Positions 54,000 through 62,434 of a stretch of DNA of 64,000 nt are shown here, piece by piece. The notes below the pieces were generated by a model that saw only the letters and a list, made by a program, of their open reading frames with translations, was not told the DNA's origin and did not search any database. A program made the position numbers and the translations under genes. The DNA lies in NCBI GenBank assembly GCA_035650355.1, contig DASRHT010000111.1, positions 1-64,000 of the forward strand. Reading direction: 5' to 3'. Origin of the DNA: DASRHT01 sp035650355. GTDB taxonomy: Bacteria > Chloroflexota > Ktedonobacteria > Ktedonobacterales > Ktedonobacteraceae. Within the stretch, counting starts at the first letter, position 1. Each line of letters begins with the position of its first letter.

Positions 54000-54146
54000 A
54001 TCAATGGCTACGCCGCAAGAAAGCAAGCCGTTTTTCTCACCAAAAGTGAGACAGAACCCACTTCGGACGTCATTTACCAGGCGTCGAAAGCGGGTGGTCC
54101 AAGCAAACGAGCCCTCTACCCATCCATCGCCGAGGCAAGCGCACAA
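54000..54146 (-). pseudogene. Possible IS5-type transposase C-terminal remnant
   Basis: On the minus strand the peptide GDGWVEGSFAWTTRFRRLVN resembles the conserved end of IS5/IS4-family transposases (typically WVVERTFAW...RFRRL). No start, no upstream catalytic domain and no clear terminal repeats are visible. It abuts and overlaps the end of the nuclease-like pseudogene, which may therefore be truncated by this remnant. Confidence 0.35.
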
Positions 54147-55060
54147 AGTGGACTTGGCCCGAAAATATGGGTCAAGTCCAGTGCAGCGCCATGGATAATT
54201 AATATTGGCATCCGTATGTATGCCTCTAAGTGGTTCTTAGATGTAGCTAAAACTATGTTGGGAGGGAGGTGCTGTAAGGAGCGTGGTAAGGCGTACTCAA
54301 ATATAAGATATGGGCATGGCGTCAATACTGCTTTGTTTACAGCAATTTCTCCCGTGTTTAAATCTATATCCTCTGCTTTAAAATCACAGCAAAATATGTT
54401 TGCTGTTGTTACTATAGATGGTATAAATATTTTTTTCTCGAAAGGTATAGGTTGTGATTTTGTATCAGAACCTAGTAAATTGTAATACTCACTCTCCTCG
54501 ATGATAATTGCTTGTGTGGCTAAAGCGATTTGATTAGAGGCTTCCGTAACTGCCGCGTTAGAGGTTTTTGTCTTTTCTGCTCTTTGGTGGCTCTGATATG
54601 AGCCTTTAACTTCTCTAGCTTCTTCTGTGATAATTAAATCTTTTTGAAATAGTTCCTTAAAAGGAAAAGGGACAAAACCACGGCCAACTAGCCAACTATA
54701 GTGGTCATCAGGGGAGGGTGCGGATGTAAATTGGGCTATTCTTGGGAATGTAGGGCGTGTTCGTCTTTGTGGTTTCTGAAAGAAGATCCAGTTTATGAAA
54801 TCTGGATTATTCTTCTTACATTCTATTAGGAGCGCTATTGTGCATTTATAACCACTGATTTCTGCATATATGTCAAGTTTACTTTCTTTTCCGTGGGTTG
54901 GTCTTTGGAGTACAGGAAATTCAACAGGGTAATTGGTTTCTTTAACTCTCCATCCTTCAAAATTACTTATTATCTCTTCGCATAGACGCTCGAAAAAGAA
55001 ACCGTGAATATTAATTGAATGGGTAATTCATTCTTCGTCTGTCTCTGGTTGTTTATTCAT
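54116..55060 (-). pseudogene. PD-(D/E)xK nuclease-like gene interrupted by an in-frame TGA
   Basis: A long coding stretch of about 304 codons has no usual start: the only upstream ATG (55060) gives MNKQPETDEE and then TGA at 55028-55030, after which the same frame continues ITHSINIHGFFFERLCEE to the TAG at 54116. The body reads as a real protein, with KLDIYAEISG followed by IALLIECKKN, the D...ExK pattern of restriction-endonuclease-fold enzymes, and later GWLVGRGFVPF-like segments. Codon use is AT-rich. So either a nonsense mutation, a sequence error, or an ATT-type start just after the stop. The end may be recombined with an insertion-sequence remnant. Confidence 0.6.
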
Positions 55061-55389
55061 GAGTAAATTATAAGCGATAACATCAGTAGTTTCAAGCAAA
55101 AACTTCGTAATAGATCAGATACAGCATGTTGCGGATTTATTGTTTCTAGATGGCGTGTTTGAGAGGTTAGGGGATTTTAAGTCCCAACAATATCCTAATT
55201 AGCTCTAGAAGCGGCTTCGTCTACTTGTGGTGGTGTCTAAGTCAGGGGATATTATTGTGTTTATAAGGCCGTGATTTGAGAAGCCTGTTCCTCGTATGGC
55301 TTGCTATTTAGCAATAACTTATATCCTGTCGTATAGGTAGAAAGTGTGTACGTGATTAGATTAGGGTTAGGTTGCTTTTGGCTGCACAC
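55061..55389. other. Gene-free AT-rich stretch
   Basis: No coding region, stable hairpin or repeat identified. It probably carries the promoter of the interrupted nuclease gene. Confidence 0.4.
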
Positions 55390-56130
55390 TTATTTTCTTA
55401 GCAGACGCAGGAAGTTTGCTACGACCTTATCAGGTTGTTGGTAGCATTCATGAGCGTCATAATGCTGTACAATTTGGATACCATGAGCGAGGAAGTCCCT
55501 GTCTCTTTTATGGTCTTCGGTAGTACGTGAAGGAGGATGAAAAGGTTCGCCATCTACTTCAAGAATACCCCACTTACCATTATCACAAATTATGAAGTCA
55601 GCCTCCTTGGTTCCTCTCCCATCCTCTATATTGAGTCGTGCTAAACAATTCGGTAGAAACATGACCTTTGCCCTTTCTAGGGCTTCGGCAATTCTTTTCT
55701 CGGTCTCTGAGCGAAACCGTAAGTTTCTCCATATTATGGTCGCTCTATTCTTAATCTCTATGCCCTGATTATGTGCCTCTTTTCCCTGGACAATCTCAAG
55801 CATTTGTTCCTTCCAATTAGGCTCGACATCGACAAGATTTGCTAAAGGAATAATTTCGTTCACATAATCTTTGGCGGGTAGCACAGCATTGAAGGCGTTT
55901 ATAATTTGTTTTGTTATTTGGTGGTCTTTGTCCTTAATGATTTGATAAATATATCTAGGGCCTCTGAGGTAAAGGCTATAAGCGGTACCCTCCCAATTTT
56001 GGTTCTGAAATGCGAGTTCTGCTGTGCAAGAGAGTAGTGTAAGTGCTGTTTCATTCTCTTTTTCGCTTATTAGGAAGTATACAGCACTTGCATGCATCTG
56101 TTCGTCAAAAGATACTTGGTTTTGTTCCAT
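55390..56130 (-). CDS. DUF559/Vsr-like nuclease-fold protein
   Basis: 246 residues. The C-terminal third (from ~150) has the restriction-endonuclease-like core: EADFIICDNGKWGILEVDGEP with D and E-V-D, then RDRDFLAHGIQIVQHYDAHE and PDKVVANFLRLL, the pattern of DUF559 and very-short-patch-repair-like proteins. The N-terminal 130 residues are helical and not recognised. AT-rich. Likely a DNA-cleaving or nicking defence-type protein. It lies next to the interrupted nuclease gene in the same direction. Confidence 0.65.
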   Translation of the reverse strand: MEQNQVSFDEQMHASAVYFLISEKENETALTLLSCTAELAFQNQNWEGTAYSLYLRGPRYIYQIIKDKDHQITKQIINAFNAVLPAKDYVNEIIPLANLVDVEPNWKEQMLEIVQGKEAHNQGIEIKNRATIIWRNLRFRSETEKRIAEALERAKVMFLPNCLARLNIEDGRGTKEADFIICDNGKWGILEVDGEPFHPPSRTTEDHKRDRDFLAHGIQIVQHYDAHECYQQPDKVVANFLRLLRK

Positions 56131-56480
56131 ATATGCGATCTTACCCTTATCCTCAATCCACTAAAGTTGGGGTCATTTTAGTCTATGATGTATCTTTTGT
56201 CAATAAAAACCTTTTGATACTTCATTAATATTCGGAAAGTGGCTTTTTAGCTAGGCGGTAGAATTGTAAAGCAGTGCGCTAGGGGTTCGGTCTCTTTGTT
56301 GCTAGCTTAAAGGGCCTTGAGAAGCTTGGTCATAGTAAGTATGTTGGGTGCTATGACCAAGCTCCTCCGTGTGTTTTTTGAGTCGGAGCCAACTACTTTT
56401 GATTTGATGTCGGTGCTTGTCGGTTACATTGAGAGATGCCCCCAAATTTAAAGGGTCTGCAACAATAATATATTCATGGC
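56131..56480. other. Gene-free stretch with a dyad
   Basis: A hairpin is formed by gagaagcttggtcatag...ctatgaccaagctc around 56320-56365, possibly a terminator for the minus-strand gene upstream (56481-57644). No gene seen. Confidence 0.5.
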
Positions 56481-57644
56481 TTAACCTGTAGGATTTGTTC
56501 TGGCATTATCATCTTCGTTTTTGCTATTATTATTTTCTGATGGAATCTGTTGAGATCTGATTGTTTTAGGTCTTGTGGCTTTTGTTGTTTTTGATGTATT
56601 CGATAAGCACCTCAACAATGCTAAGTTGCTGTCCCAATTAATACGGTGGAAGAAGGCTTCTCTGGAAACCGCGTTTTCAATCTTATTCAAAAAAGAGTCA
56701 ACCCATTTATAATATTCCCATCCATTGGATGATAGTATAGCGCCAAGCTTTATTGTGATTTTTATATCTATGTAGATTTCATCAAGTCCATAGCTTAGTA
56801 ATATACCTTTAGATGTAGGTGTTTCTTGTAGTTTGAGATTTAAGTAATATTCTTCAAATTTTTCTGGTAGAACTGTCGCGTAGCCGTCGTAACGGATAGC
56901 TAGGAGTATTTTTAGCTTTTTTGTTTCGATTTCAAGCTTATTTTTTTCGGGTCTTGTTACTTTGCTGCCTTTGGGTAGAGTTAAACCGAATTTTTTGTAA
57001 ATTGCCCCATTGCTATAAGCATATACTACTTCCCTGTCGTTTGTATCATCTTCAAAACCTGCAAATGCGGACCTTTCAGACATAGGTCTTGAAAATAATT
57101 CGAGGAATTTATTGCTCAGTAAAACTGAAGGAATGTCTTGACGACTATATTCAGCCAAATTCGTCTTTTTAAATGGTTGGTTATGAAAATAGTCATCTAG
57201 ATGTATCGAAAGCTTTTCTAGTAAATAATATTCAACCGCTTCTGTAATTAACTGTTGAGCGTCTTTATGGTGCTTTTTCCAGAGCGTTAACAGTGCAGGA
57301 TTTTCTGTGAAGCCTCCTTGTATATACCTATGAATTTCCTCTGAAAAATCGTATCCTGGTACGTAGGCGATATTGTTTACCCCTGACTCTTGGATAATAA
57401 AGGCTTCATATGTATGACTTTTTGTGCGTGTGCTAAATAAGCTGAGCAGTGAGTATGCTATAGACACAAGACAAAGAGATATTCCAGCTAATAAAATTAC
57501 TAGAGATTTTTTGTCCAACCAGTTTAATAGTTGATCGGCAATAAGATTGACTCCAAGAGACAACAAAATCGCAATAATAACTAACTCTACTAGGTTTTTG
57601 CGGCTGAGCTTAACGTTTTGAATAACTGTGTTTTTGTCTTCCAT
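56481..57644 (-). CDS. Unknown protein with two N-terminal transmembrane helices
   Basis: 387 residues. Two hydrophobic helices at about 17-35 and 46-68 form a membrane hairpin; the rest is soluble and cytosolic. The C-terminal tail is polar and Asn/Thr-rich. Not recognised. AT-rich codon use like its neighbours in the element. GAGG lies about 10 bases before the ATG. The pairing of a two-helix anchor with adjacent nuclease-fold genes is like many phage-defence cargo sets, where the membrane protein is the effector (inference). Confidence 0.6.
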   Translation of the reverse strand: MEDKNTVIQNVKLSRKNLVELVIIAILLSLGVNLIADQLLNWLDKKSLVILLAGISLCLVSIAYSLLSLFSTRTKSHTYEAFIIQESGVNNIAYVPGYDFSEEIHRYIQGGFTENPALLTLWKKHHKDAQQLITEAVEYYLLEKLSIHLDDYFHNQPFKKTNLAEYSRQDIPSVLLSNKFLELFSRPMSERSAFAGFEDDTNDREVVYAYSNGAIYKKFGLTLPKGSKVTRPEKNKLEIETKKLKILLAIRYDGYATVLPEKFEEYYLNLKLQETPTSKGILLSYGLDEIYIDIKITIKLGAILSSNGWEYYKWVDSFLNKIENAVSREAFFHRINWDSNLALLRCLSNTSKTTKATRPKTIRSQQIPSENNNSKNEDDNARTNPTG

Positions 57645-58154
57645 AGATTGTTGGCCTCTCTACCCGCTTTATTACCTCTTAATATAAGACGTATGAATAA
57701 ATCAGTAATAAAAACCGAAAAACGTAGTTTTCCCTGGTCGGTTAAGTAAATACAGCCGATTGTTTGTGATACTGCTTTTTCTACTATTATAAGCTTTGAA
57801 AATAATTACTTGTTCCTGTCTGTTTTCAGTGCATGAGCAATTGGTTAATTAACAAAAGTTGAGCAATAACCTGTTTACTTTATCATGCTCCATGAATGCA
57901 GATTTCTTTATCACGAGCATAGCGCCAGATTGTGTCTGGATGCTGTTACTGGTATAGGTTGTGTTTACGATAAGAAAAAAGAACGATCTGTATAATGGCC
58001 AGCTATTTAGCGTATCGGGAGCAAAATAAAAGAAGTTTTCTAGCTTGCTAAACTCGCTTCTCAAGAGGTTTTTTGTTACTTTGAGGCGGTTTGAATAAGC
58101 TACTTTGTTTTTGTATTACACTAGCAAGTCATTAGGAGAACAGGAGGTGTGCCT
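57645..58154. other. Gene-free AT-rich stretch
   Basis: A 71-codon frame at 57849-58064 (minus) has no ribosome site and no recognisable product. No repeat or RNA assigned. Likely upstream control region for the divergent gene sets. Confidence 0.35.
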
Positions 58155-58259
58155 GTGATTGCATCGATAGTTGGGATTGTGTGGCTCGCTCTTGCTTGTA
58201 TGTATGCTTGCTGCGATGTTTCTTTTGCGGAACATGTCAGGGAAGTTCATTATCGTTGA
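58155..58259 (+). CDS. 34-residue membrane peptide
   Basis: GTG start with GGAGGTG 5 bases upstream, a strong site. The product begins MIASIVGIVWLALACMYACC, one transmembrane helix, then a short polar tail. It overlaps the next small frame. Tiny membrane proteins of this kind are common upstream of rep in integrative plasmid-like elements, but none is recognised here. Confidence 0.4.
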   Translation: MIASIVGIVWLALACMYACCDVSFAEHVREVHYR

Positions 58260-58335
58260 GCGGGGGCTTTTGTGTGGTCTTGCTCTTATTGCGTTGAGTC
58301 TGGTTGTCTACGGAGTCGTTTCGTTCCCCCGTTGA
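58216..58335 (+). CDS. 39-residue membrane peptide, overlapping frame
   Basis: ATG at 58216 inside the preceding frame. The product MFLLRNMSGKFIIVERG... has one strong hydrophobic helix (GLLCGLALIALSLVVYGVV). No clear ribosome site, so translation would depend on the upstream peptide. Speculative. Confidence 0.3.
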   Translation: MFLLRNMSGKFIIVERGLLCGLALIALSLVVYGVVSFPR

Positions 58336-58478
58336 TAGGGGCTAGTTCACCGTCCCTAGCTGTGGTACTGGTCGGGTGCTACGGCTGGGGACGGTGGGTG
58401 GAGCCGAAGGCGACGAGCCTCCTTGAGAGCAGAGGCCCGCCGGAGGCACTATCGTTGTGCAGGATGTTGGCTCCCGAA

Positions 58479-58642
58479 GGGCTGGGAGAGCAAGCGATGC
58501 CGCCAAGCCCGACCCTTGACACAGCGGGTACGCTCGGAGTGCGAAAGCGATCTGGTGGGGTGGTGGACGATGCAGTACCAGATCGCTTTCGGCACGCAGT
58601 GCTTTCCCCGCCAGCGTCAAGGGCGGCATCGCCTCCCAGCCC
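58479..58642. repeat. 164-bp imperfect palindrome, candidate origin or structured RNA
   Basis: Arms match in order: gggctgggag, gcgatgccgcc, cccttgac, and an inner perfect 15-bp arm cgaaagcgatctggt (58542-58556 with 58577-58591), around a 20-base loop. The left arm has small insertions relative to the right. It sits in a GC-rich non-coding stretch (58336-58911) just before rep in an otherwise AT-rich element. A further dyad lies near 58347-58395. Position suggests a replication origin for the Rep protein (inference). Confidence 0.7.
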
Positions 58643-58917
58643 GCCGGAGTGTTCCCGTCGAGCGGCGTCAGCTTCCAAGCTCCGCGAAGCGGTTCCTTGA
58701 TTGGGAGGGGGTGGGTGGTGCAAGGTTGTGGGGGTTGCGGCTGTACGCGCCGTCCGACTCGGTGGGGCCTGCGGTTCCACCCTGTCGGGCGGACGACGTA
58801 GCAGCCGCCCAGGGCGCGGGACAAGTATATCGCGCCTATAAAAGTCCAAAGGGAAAAGAGCGTCGGCGGTCATATGGGGAATGGATGGATGGTGGATAGG
58901 AAGGAAGTGAGGTGTCT

Positions 58918-60170
58918 ATGGGACAAGAAAAAGCAGTCAATCATGGCTTAGATACGCTGGTAGTCAATGCGTATCATACCGACCATACAGGCAATAAGGT
59001 CAAGCGAGAACTTGATAACACGCTGCGGGTGCAATTAGAGGAGTGGAAACGAGCAGCGCAAGCAGTAGGGGAAGCGGTTCCGACCTCTTACACGTTTAAC
59101 GGCTTGACATTGTTGATGCAACCCAACGGGGCGTTACATGGGCAATTTCCCTGGATGCTCAAATCACGGGATATTACACTCTATGTCTCGTCGGGGTCAT
59201 GGAATGGGATAGGAGCGGTACGCTTTAATAGTGATTTCCTCTGGTCGTCTCAGAGGGTGCTGCATGCGGTGATCTTGGTGCAGGAATTTGTGGATGCCTT
59301 CTTTCAGGATGAAATGTACTTGCAAGCCTCGCAGTGGATTTATGTGTGGATATTGCGGGCTGGCAAGGAATAGAACGCCTGGATAAAAAGCGCGATTTTG
59401 TGTCTCGCTCGTTCAAGCGTCGCAGTCACGTTGAGCCAGATTGGGGCCATAACACGGATGCAACAGACTATTCCTATGGGCTGCAAGAAACGGGGTTAGA
59501 TTTCTCGCGTGGGGGTGCCTTATCCCTGACCATCTATGATAAAACGCGTGAGCTAAAAAAGTCGGGAAAAGAGTGGTTTGAGGATTTATGGCGGGCGAAC
59601 AGCTGGTCAGAAGCTGATGGGCGTGTGTGGCGGGTGGAACTCAAGTACAAGCGTGAAGCTCTGCATGAATTGTGTCAAGAGGTGGATGGGCAAGAGGTGT
59701 TTCATGGCATAGAGGATGTGTATGTGCTGCTTGATCGGCTGCCGCTTCTGTGGGCCTATGGTGTGGGGAGTGTGGAGGATGGTGGTTTACCTGGGTGGAT
59801 GCGCTACGTGGTTCCTGGGAATGATAGAAGGCGGACGCGGTGGCCGACACATCCCGTTTGGAGAGTGGTACAAGGGGCATTCTCATCGTCTCATGAGCGT
59901 CCTGAGCAGTTTGGCAGAGTGGTACGCAAGCGGCATAGAGACCACAATGTAGACCGCATGTTAGAGGCGATTGTGGGCTATGCCTCGTCTCTGGCGGCCT
60001 ACCTGGGCGAAGAGTACGCGACGGAAATGACGGACCTCTCGTTAGTGCTGCACTGGATAGCACAAGCGGGGCCTGCGTACTTAGAGCGGATTGACCGTGA
60101 TTTTGCTCAGGAAGTCCAGCGCAAGCGGGTACAATTTGGGGCCAGTGGGGAGCAGGACGCGATAGCATAG
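58918..60170 (+). pseudogene. Replication initiator (Rep_trans-like), split by a frameshift
   Basis: The first frame runs from ATG 58918 (or GTG 58912) to a stop at 59373; the second is in frame from about 59334 to 60170. Joined, they give about 418 residues typical of rolling-circle-type Rep of the PF02486 style: the second frame opens VDLCVDIAGWQ, and later GLDFSRGGALSLTIYDKTRE and WRVELKYKRE. The sequence at the join (tcgcagtggat) fits loss of one base, since one more T would read S-Q-L-D-L-C-V-D. No slippery heptamer is seen, so a deletion or sequence error is more likely than programmed shifting. It would initiate replication of the excised element. Confidence 0.7.
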
Positions 60171-60180
60171 GAGGTGGTGT

Positions 60181-60414
60181 ATGGGGATGACAAGAGGACA
60201 ACAACAGGCCGCGATTATCCAGGCTCGTCGTGAGTGGGAAGGAAAATGGGTTCAGTTTGATCTCGGTGATGGGGCTGGTATGCAAAAGGGCGTCGTATCG
60301 TTTATTAATGGGCTTGGTGAGGTGTATGTGTCCTATGATTTCGATGAGTATGGCTGTTATACGCTTCCTCTGTGTACGGTTGATGATATCGCGTTGGTGT
60401 TGGTGAAAGTATAG
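60181..60414 (+). CDS. Small conserved-looking protein between rep and xis
   Basis: 77 residues, soluble, with a beta-rich pattern (GKWVQFDLGDG, GEVYVSYDFDEYG). GGAGGTG precedes the ATG. Not recognised. It starts 10 bases after the rep stop and shares its direction, so it probably belongs to the rep-xis-int operon. Confidence 0.55.
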   Translation: MGMTRGQQQAAIIQARREWEGKWVQFDLGDGAGMQKGVVSFINGLGEVYVSYDFDEYGCYTLPLCTVDDIALVLVKV

Positions 60415-60507
60415 CCGGATGTTTGACAGCGTTTTGCAGTGAGAAGAAAGGGGGGATTGAGCAGATTTGATCGGTATGGCTAGCCATTAGAGGATAGGAG
60501 GTGTCCT

Positions 60508-60711
60508 ATGGTAGCAATTGCGGGTGTACGTTCAAAGCAATCTGAAAAAGCAGTGGTAAAGCCCTTGTTGCTGACTATTCCTCAGGTGATGGAATGTTTA
60601 GGGCTGGGCTATGAACTTATTCAGAAGAAGCAGCTTCCTGTCAAGCGGTTTGGACGTGCGGTACGGGTCTCGTATAGCGATTTACAACAATGGGTTGAGC
60701 AATATCAGTAG
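60508..60711 (+). CDS. Excisionase-like HTH_17 protein
   Basis: 67 residues. A MerR-like/AlpA-type winged helix: LLTIPQVMECLGLGYELIQ, then KRFGRAVRVSYSDLQQWVEQ, the classic excisionase pattern. GGAGGTG 4-5 bases upstream of the ATG. Directly upstream of the integrase gene. It would direct the integrase toward excision. Confidence 0.8.
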   Translation: MVAIAGVRSKQSEKAVVKPLLLTIPQVMECLGLGYELIQKKQLPVKRFGRAVRVSYSDLQQWVEQYQ

Positions 60712-60747
60712 GTTGTGTGTTCCAGGCATAGGGGAGGAGGTACGCCT

Positions 60748-61951
60748 ATGAGTAAACGTAAGAAGCGTGAAGACGGTGAAGGGTGTGTGTTTCGTAAGCG
60801 GGATGATCTGTGGGGGGCGTATATTGTCGGGGAGGATGGCAAGCGTAAATACTTTTATGCGAAGTCGAAGCAGAAAGTACTGGAAAAGTTGGAGGCTGCG
60901 CGTGGGGAGAAAAAGCGTGGTATGTTGGTGTTCGCTCCTCAGCAGACGGTAGCGGAGTACCTGGCTTCGTGGCTTGAGCATGGTGTGAAGGGTGTTGTTC
61001 GTTCCCGGACGTATGAGCGGTATGAGGAGTGTGTGCGTCTGCATATTACTCCCGCTATTGGTCGTGTGAAGCTGCAAGGCCTGACTCCTGAGCATCTCAA
61101 GGCCCTTAAATCTAAAAAGCTGAAAGAGGGTCTTTCGTCTACTACAGTTAGCACTATTCTTATTGTTCTGCATAAAGCGTTGAGTGATGCGGTGAAAGAG
61201 GGGCTGATAGGGTACAACGTTTGTGATAAGGTTTCGCTTCCTCGTAAGCAGCATAAAGAGTTGCAGGTGCTCACACCTGAGCAGGCGAGGAAGCTTCTCG
61301 ATGCTGCAAAAGGGCATCCGAATGAGGCTCTTTTTGTGCTGGCTTTGGCTACGGGCATGCGTCGAGGGGAGTTATTGGGGCTTAAATGGCAAAGACATTG
61401 ATTTTAATGGTGGTGTTTTGCATGTTCGGCGTACTCTTAGCCGTGTGCCTACTGTCATGGGTGAAGGGGCTGGTTCTCTGGTGGAGTCGGAGCCGAAAAC
61501 GCGGCAAAGTCGGCGGAGTATCGTCCTGGCTGGTTTTGCGTTGGATGCCTTGCGGAAGCATAAGCAGCTTCAGGACGAATGGCAAAAAGAGGCGGGGGAC
61601 TCCTGGGAAGGTCGTGATTATGTATTCTGCACTCCTCTGGGACGTGGTATTCATCCTAATACGCTTCGTAAACAGTTTATAGCGTTGGTGGGAAAAGCTG
61701 GCGTTCCTGCTATTCGTTTTCATGATCTGCGCCATAGCGTTGCTTCATTACTGTTGATGCGGGGTGTTCATCCAAAGGTGGTGCAGGAGATTTTGGGGCA
61801 TAGCCAGATTAGTATTACAATGGACATCTATTCTCATGTCTTGCCAATTATGCATCAGGATGCAATGGACCAGCTTCATCAAGCGTTTGCTGAGCAGAAT
61901 GAAGGGGAAGGGGATGACGATGAAGGCGGCGGAGTGCTGGCACGAATATAG
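60748..61951 (+). pseudogene. Tyrosine-recombinase integrase, split by a +1 frameshift
   Basis: ATG at 60748 with GGGGAGGAGG 7 bases upstream. The first frame gives an N-terminal AP2-like and SAM-like core-binding domain and the start of the catalytic domain (ATGMRRGELLGLKWQ), ending at 61401. The rest continues in another frame from about 61390 (DIDFNGGVLHVRRTL), with HDLRHSVASL (H-x-x-R), LGHSQISITMDIYSH and the catalytic Tyr. Removing one A from the AAA run after tggc would restore LKWQDIDF, a standard integrase string, so a single inserted base splits it. All catalytic residues are present in the joined protein (~400 aa). tRNA-Thr lies 125 bases downstream. Confidence 0.85.
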
Positions 61952-62007
61952 GCTTTTGTGCTGGTTGTTGCACTAGATGTTGCACTAGGGGGTAAAGCCC
62001 TAGATAG

Positions 62008-62050
62008 AAAAATCTCTCGTACGGCTCTACAGGCTGCACGGGAGATTTTT
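62008..62050. terminator. Hairpin terminator between int and tRNA-Thr
   Basis: aaaaatctctcgt pairs with acgggagattttt (13 bp, one mismatch), with A-run and T-run on the two sides, so it can act in both directions. Confidence 0.8.
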
Positions 62051-62076
62051 AGTGTACAATTTGTTCGAGCGTAGGG

Positions 62077-62148
62077 AGCCGGTGAAGGGATTCGAACCCC
62101 CGGCCAGTTGTTTACAAAACAACTGCTCTACCCCTGAGCTACACCGGC
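62077..62148 (-). tRNA. tRNA-Thr (anticodon UGU)
   Basis: 72 bases fold as a full cloverleaf: acceptor GCCGGTG/CACCGGC, D-arm GCTC/GAGC, anticodon arm GTTGT-TTTGTAA-ACAAC with anticodon TGT, T-arm GGGGG-TTCGAAT-CCCTT and discriminator T. CCA is not encoded. Its 3' end faces the integrase, the usual arrangement for an attachment site. Confidence 0.95.
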
Positions 62149-62295
62149 TTGATGGTTATCCCGCTGACCTTGCTTGATAACCCATCTGACGATGCAAATT
62201 ATACTCTTAAACTGGCATCACAGTCAAGCCTTTTTCCATACAACTGCGTCTCTTTAACAGGCTCGGTTCTGTTAGCTGATACTATTGAACGAGGC

Positions 62296-62325
62296 TTGAC
62301 AGGGAAATATCTGAACTGCTATGCT
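62296..62325 (+). promoter_or_regulatory. Candidate promoter for the EccC-like gene
   Basis: TTGACA (62296-62301), 18-base spacer, TATGCT (62320-62325), about 110 bases before the start at 62435. One mismatch region in the -10 box. The rest of 62149-62434 shows no gene. Confidence 0.45.
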
Positions 62326-62434
62326 TCTGATGATGAGATAGCGGAATAATATAGTAAGTGGCGTATAAAAGCTTGAATATATAAGCAACTGCATATTGGT
62401 AAGATAGCTCTCCCTCCAGACGAAAGATATTGCG

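Noticed and set aside
53940..54485. 181-codon plus-strand frame
   Set aside because: It runs antisense to the nuclease-like frame and the transposase-like remnant, lacks a ribosome site and has no recognisable domain.
55028..55030. Selenocysteine or TGA-as-Trp reading in the nuclease-like gene
   Set aside because: Other genes in the window use TGA as stop, and no selenocysteine hairpin was apparent after the codon.
57849..58064. 71-codon minus-strand frame
   Set aside because: No ribosome site, no family resemblance and AT-rich random-looking composition.
58272..58900. Several overlapping open frames of 140-165 codons in the GC-rich patch
   Set aside because: Frames are open on both strands at once, low in complexity, without ribosome sites, and run across the palindrome; they are a product of GC-rich sequence.
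59320..61400. Programmed ribosomal frameshifting in rep and int
   Set aside because: No slippery heptamer precedes either junction, and a one-base change restores a standard family string in both cases, so mutation or sequence error is simpler.
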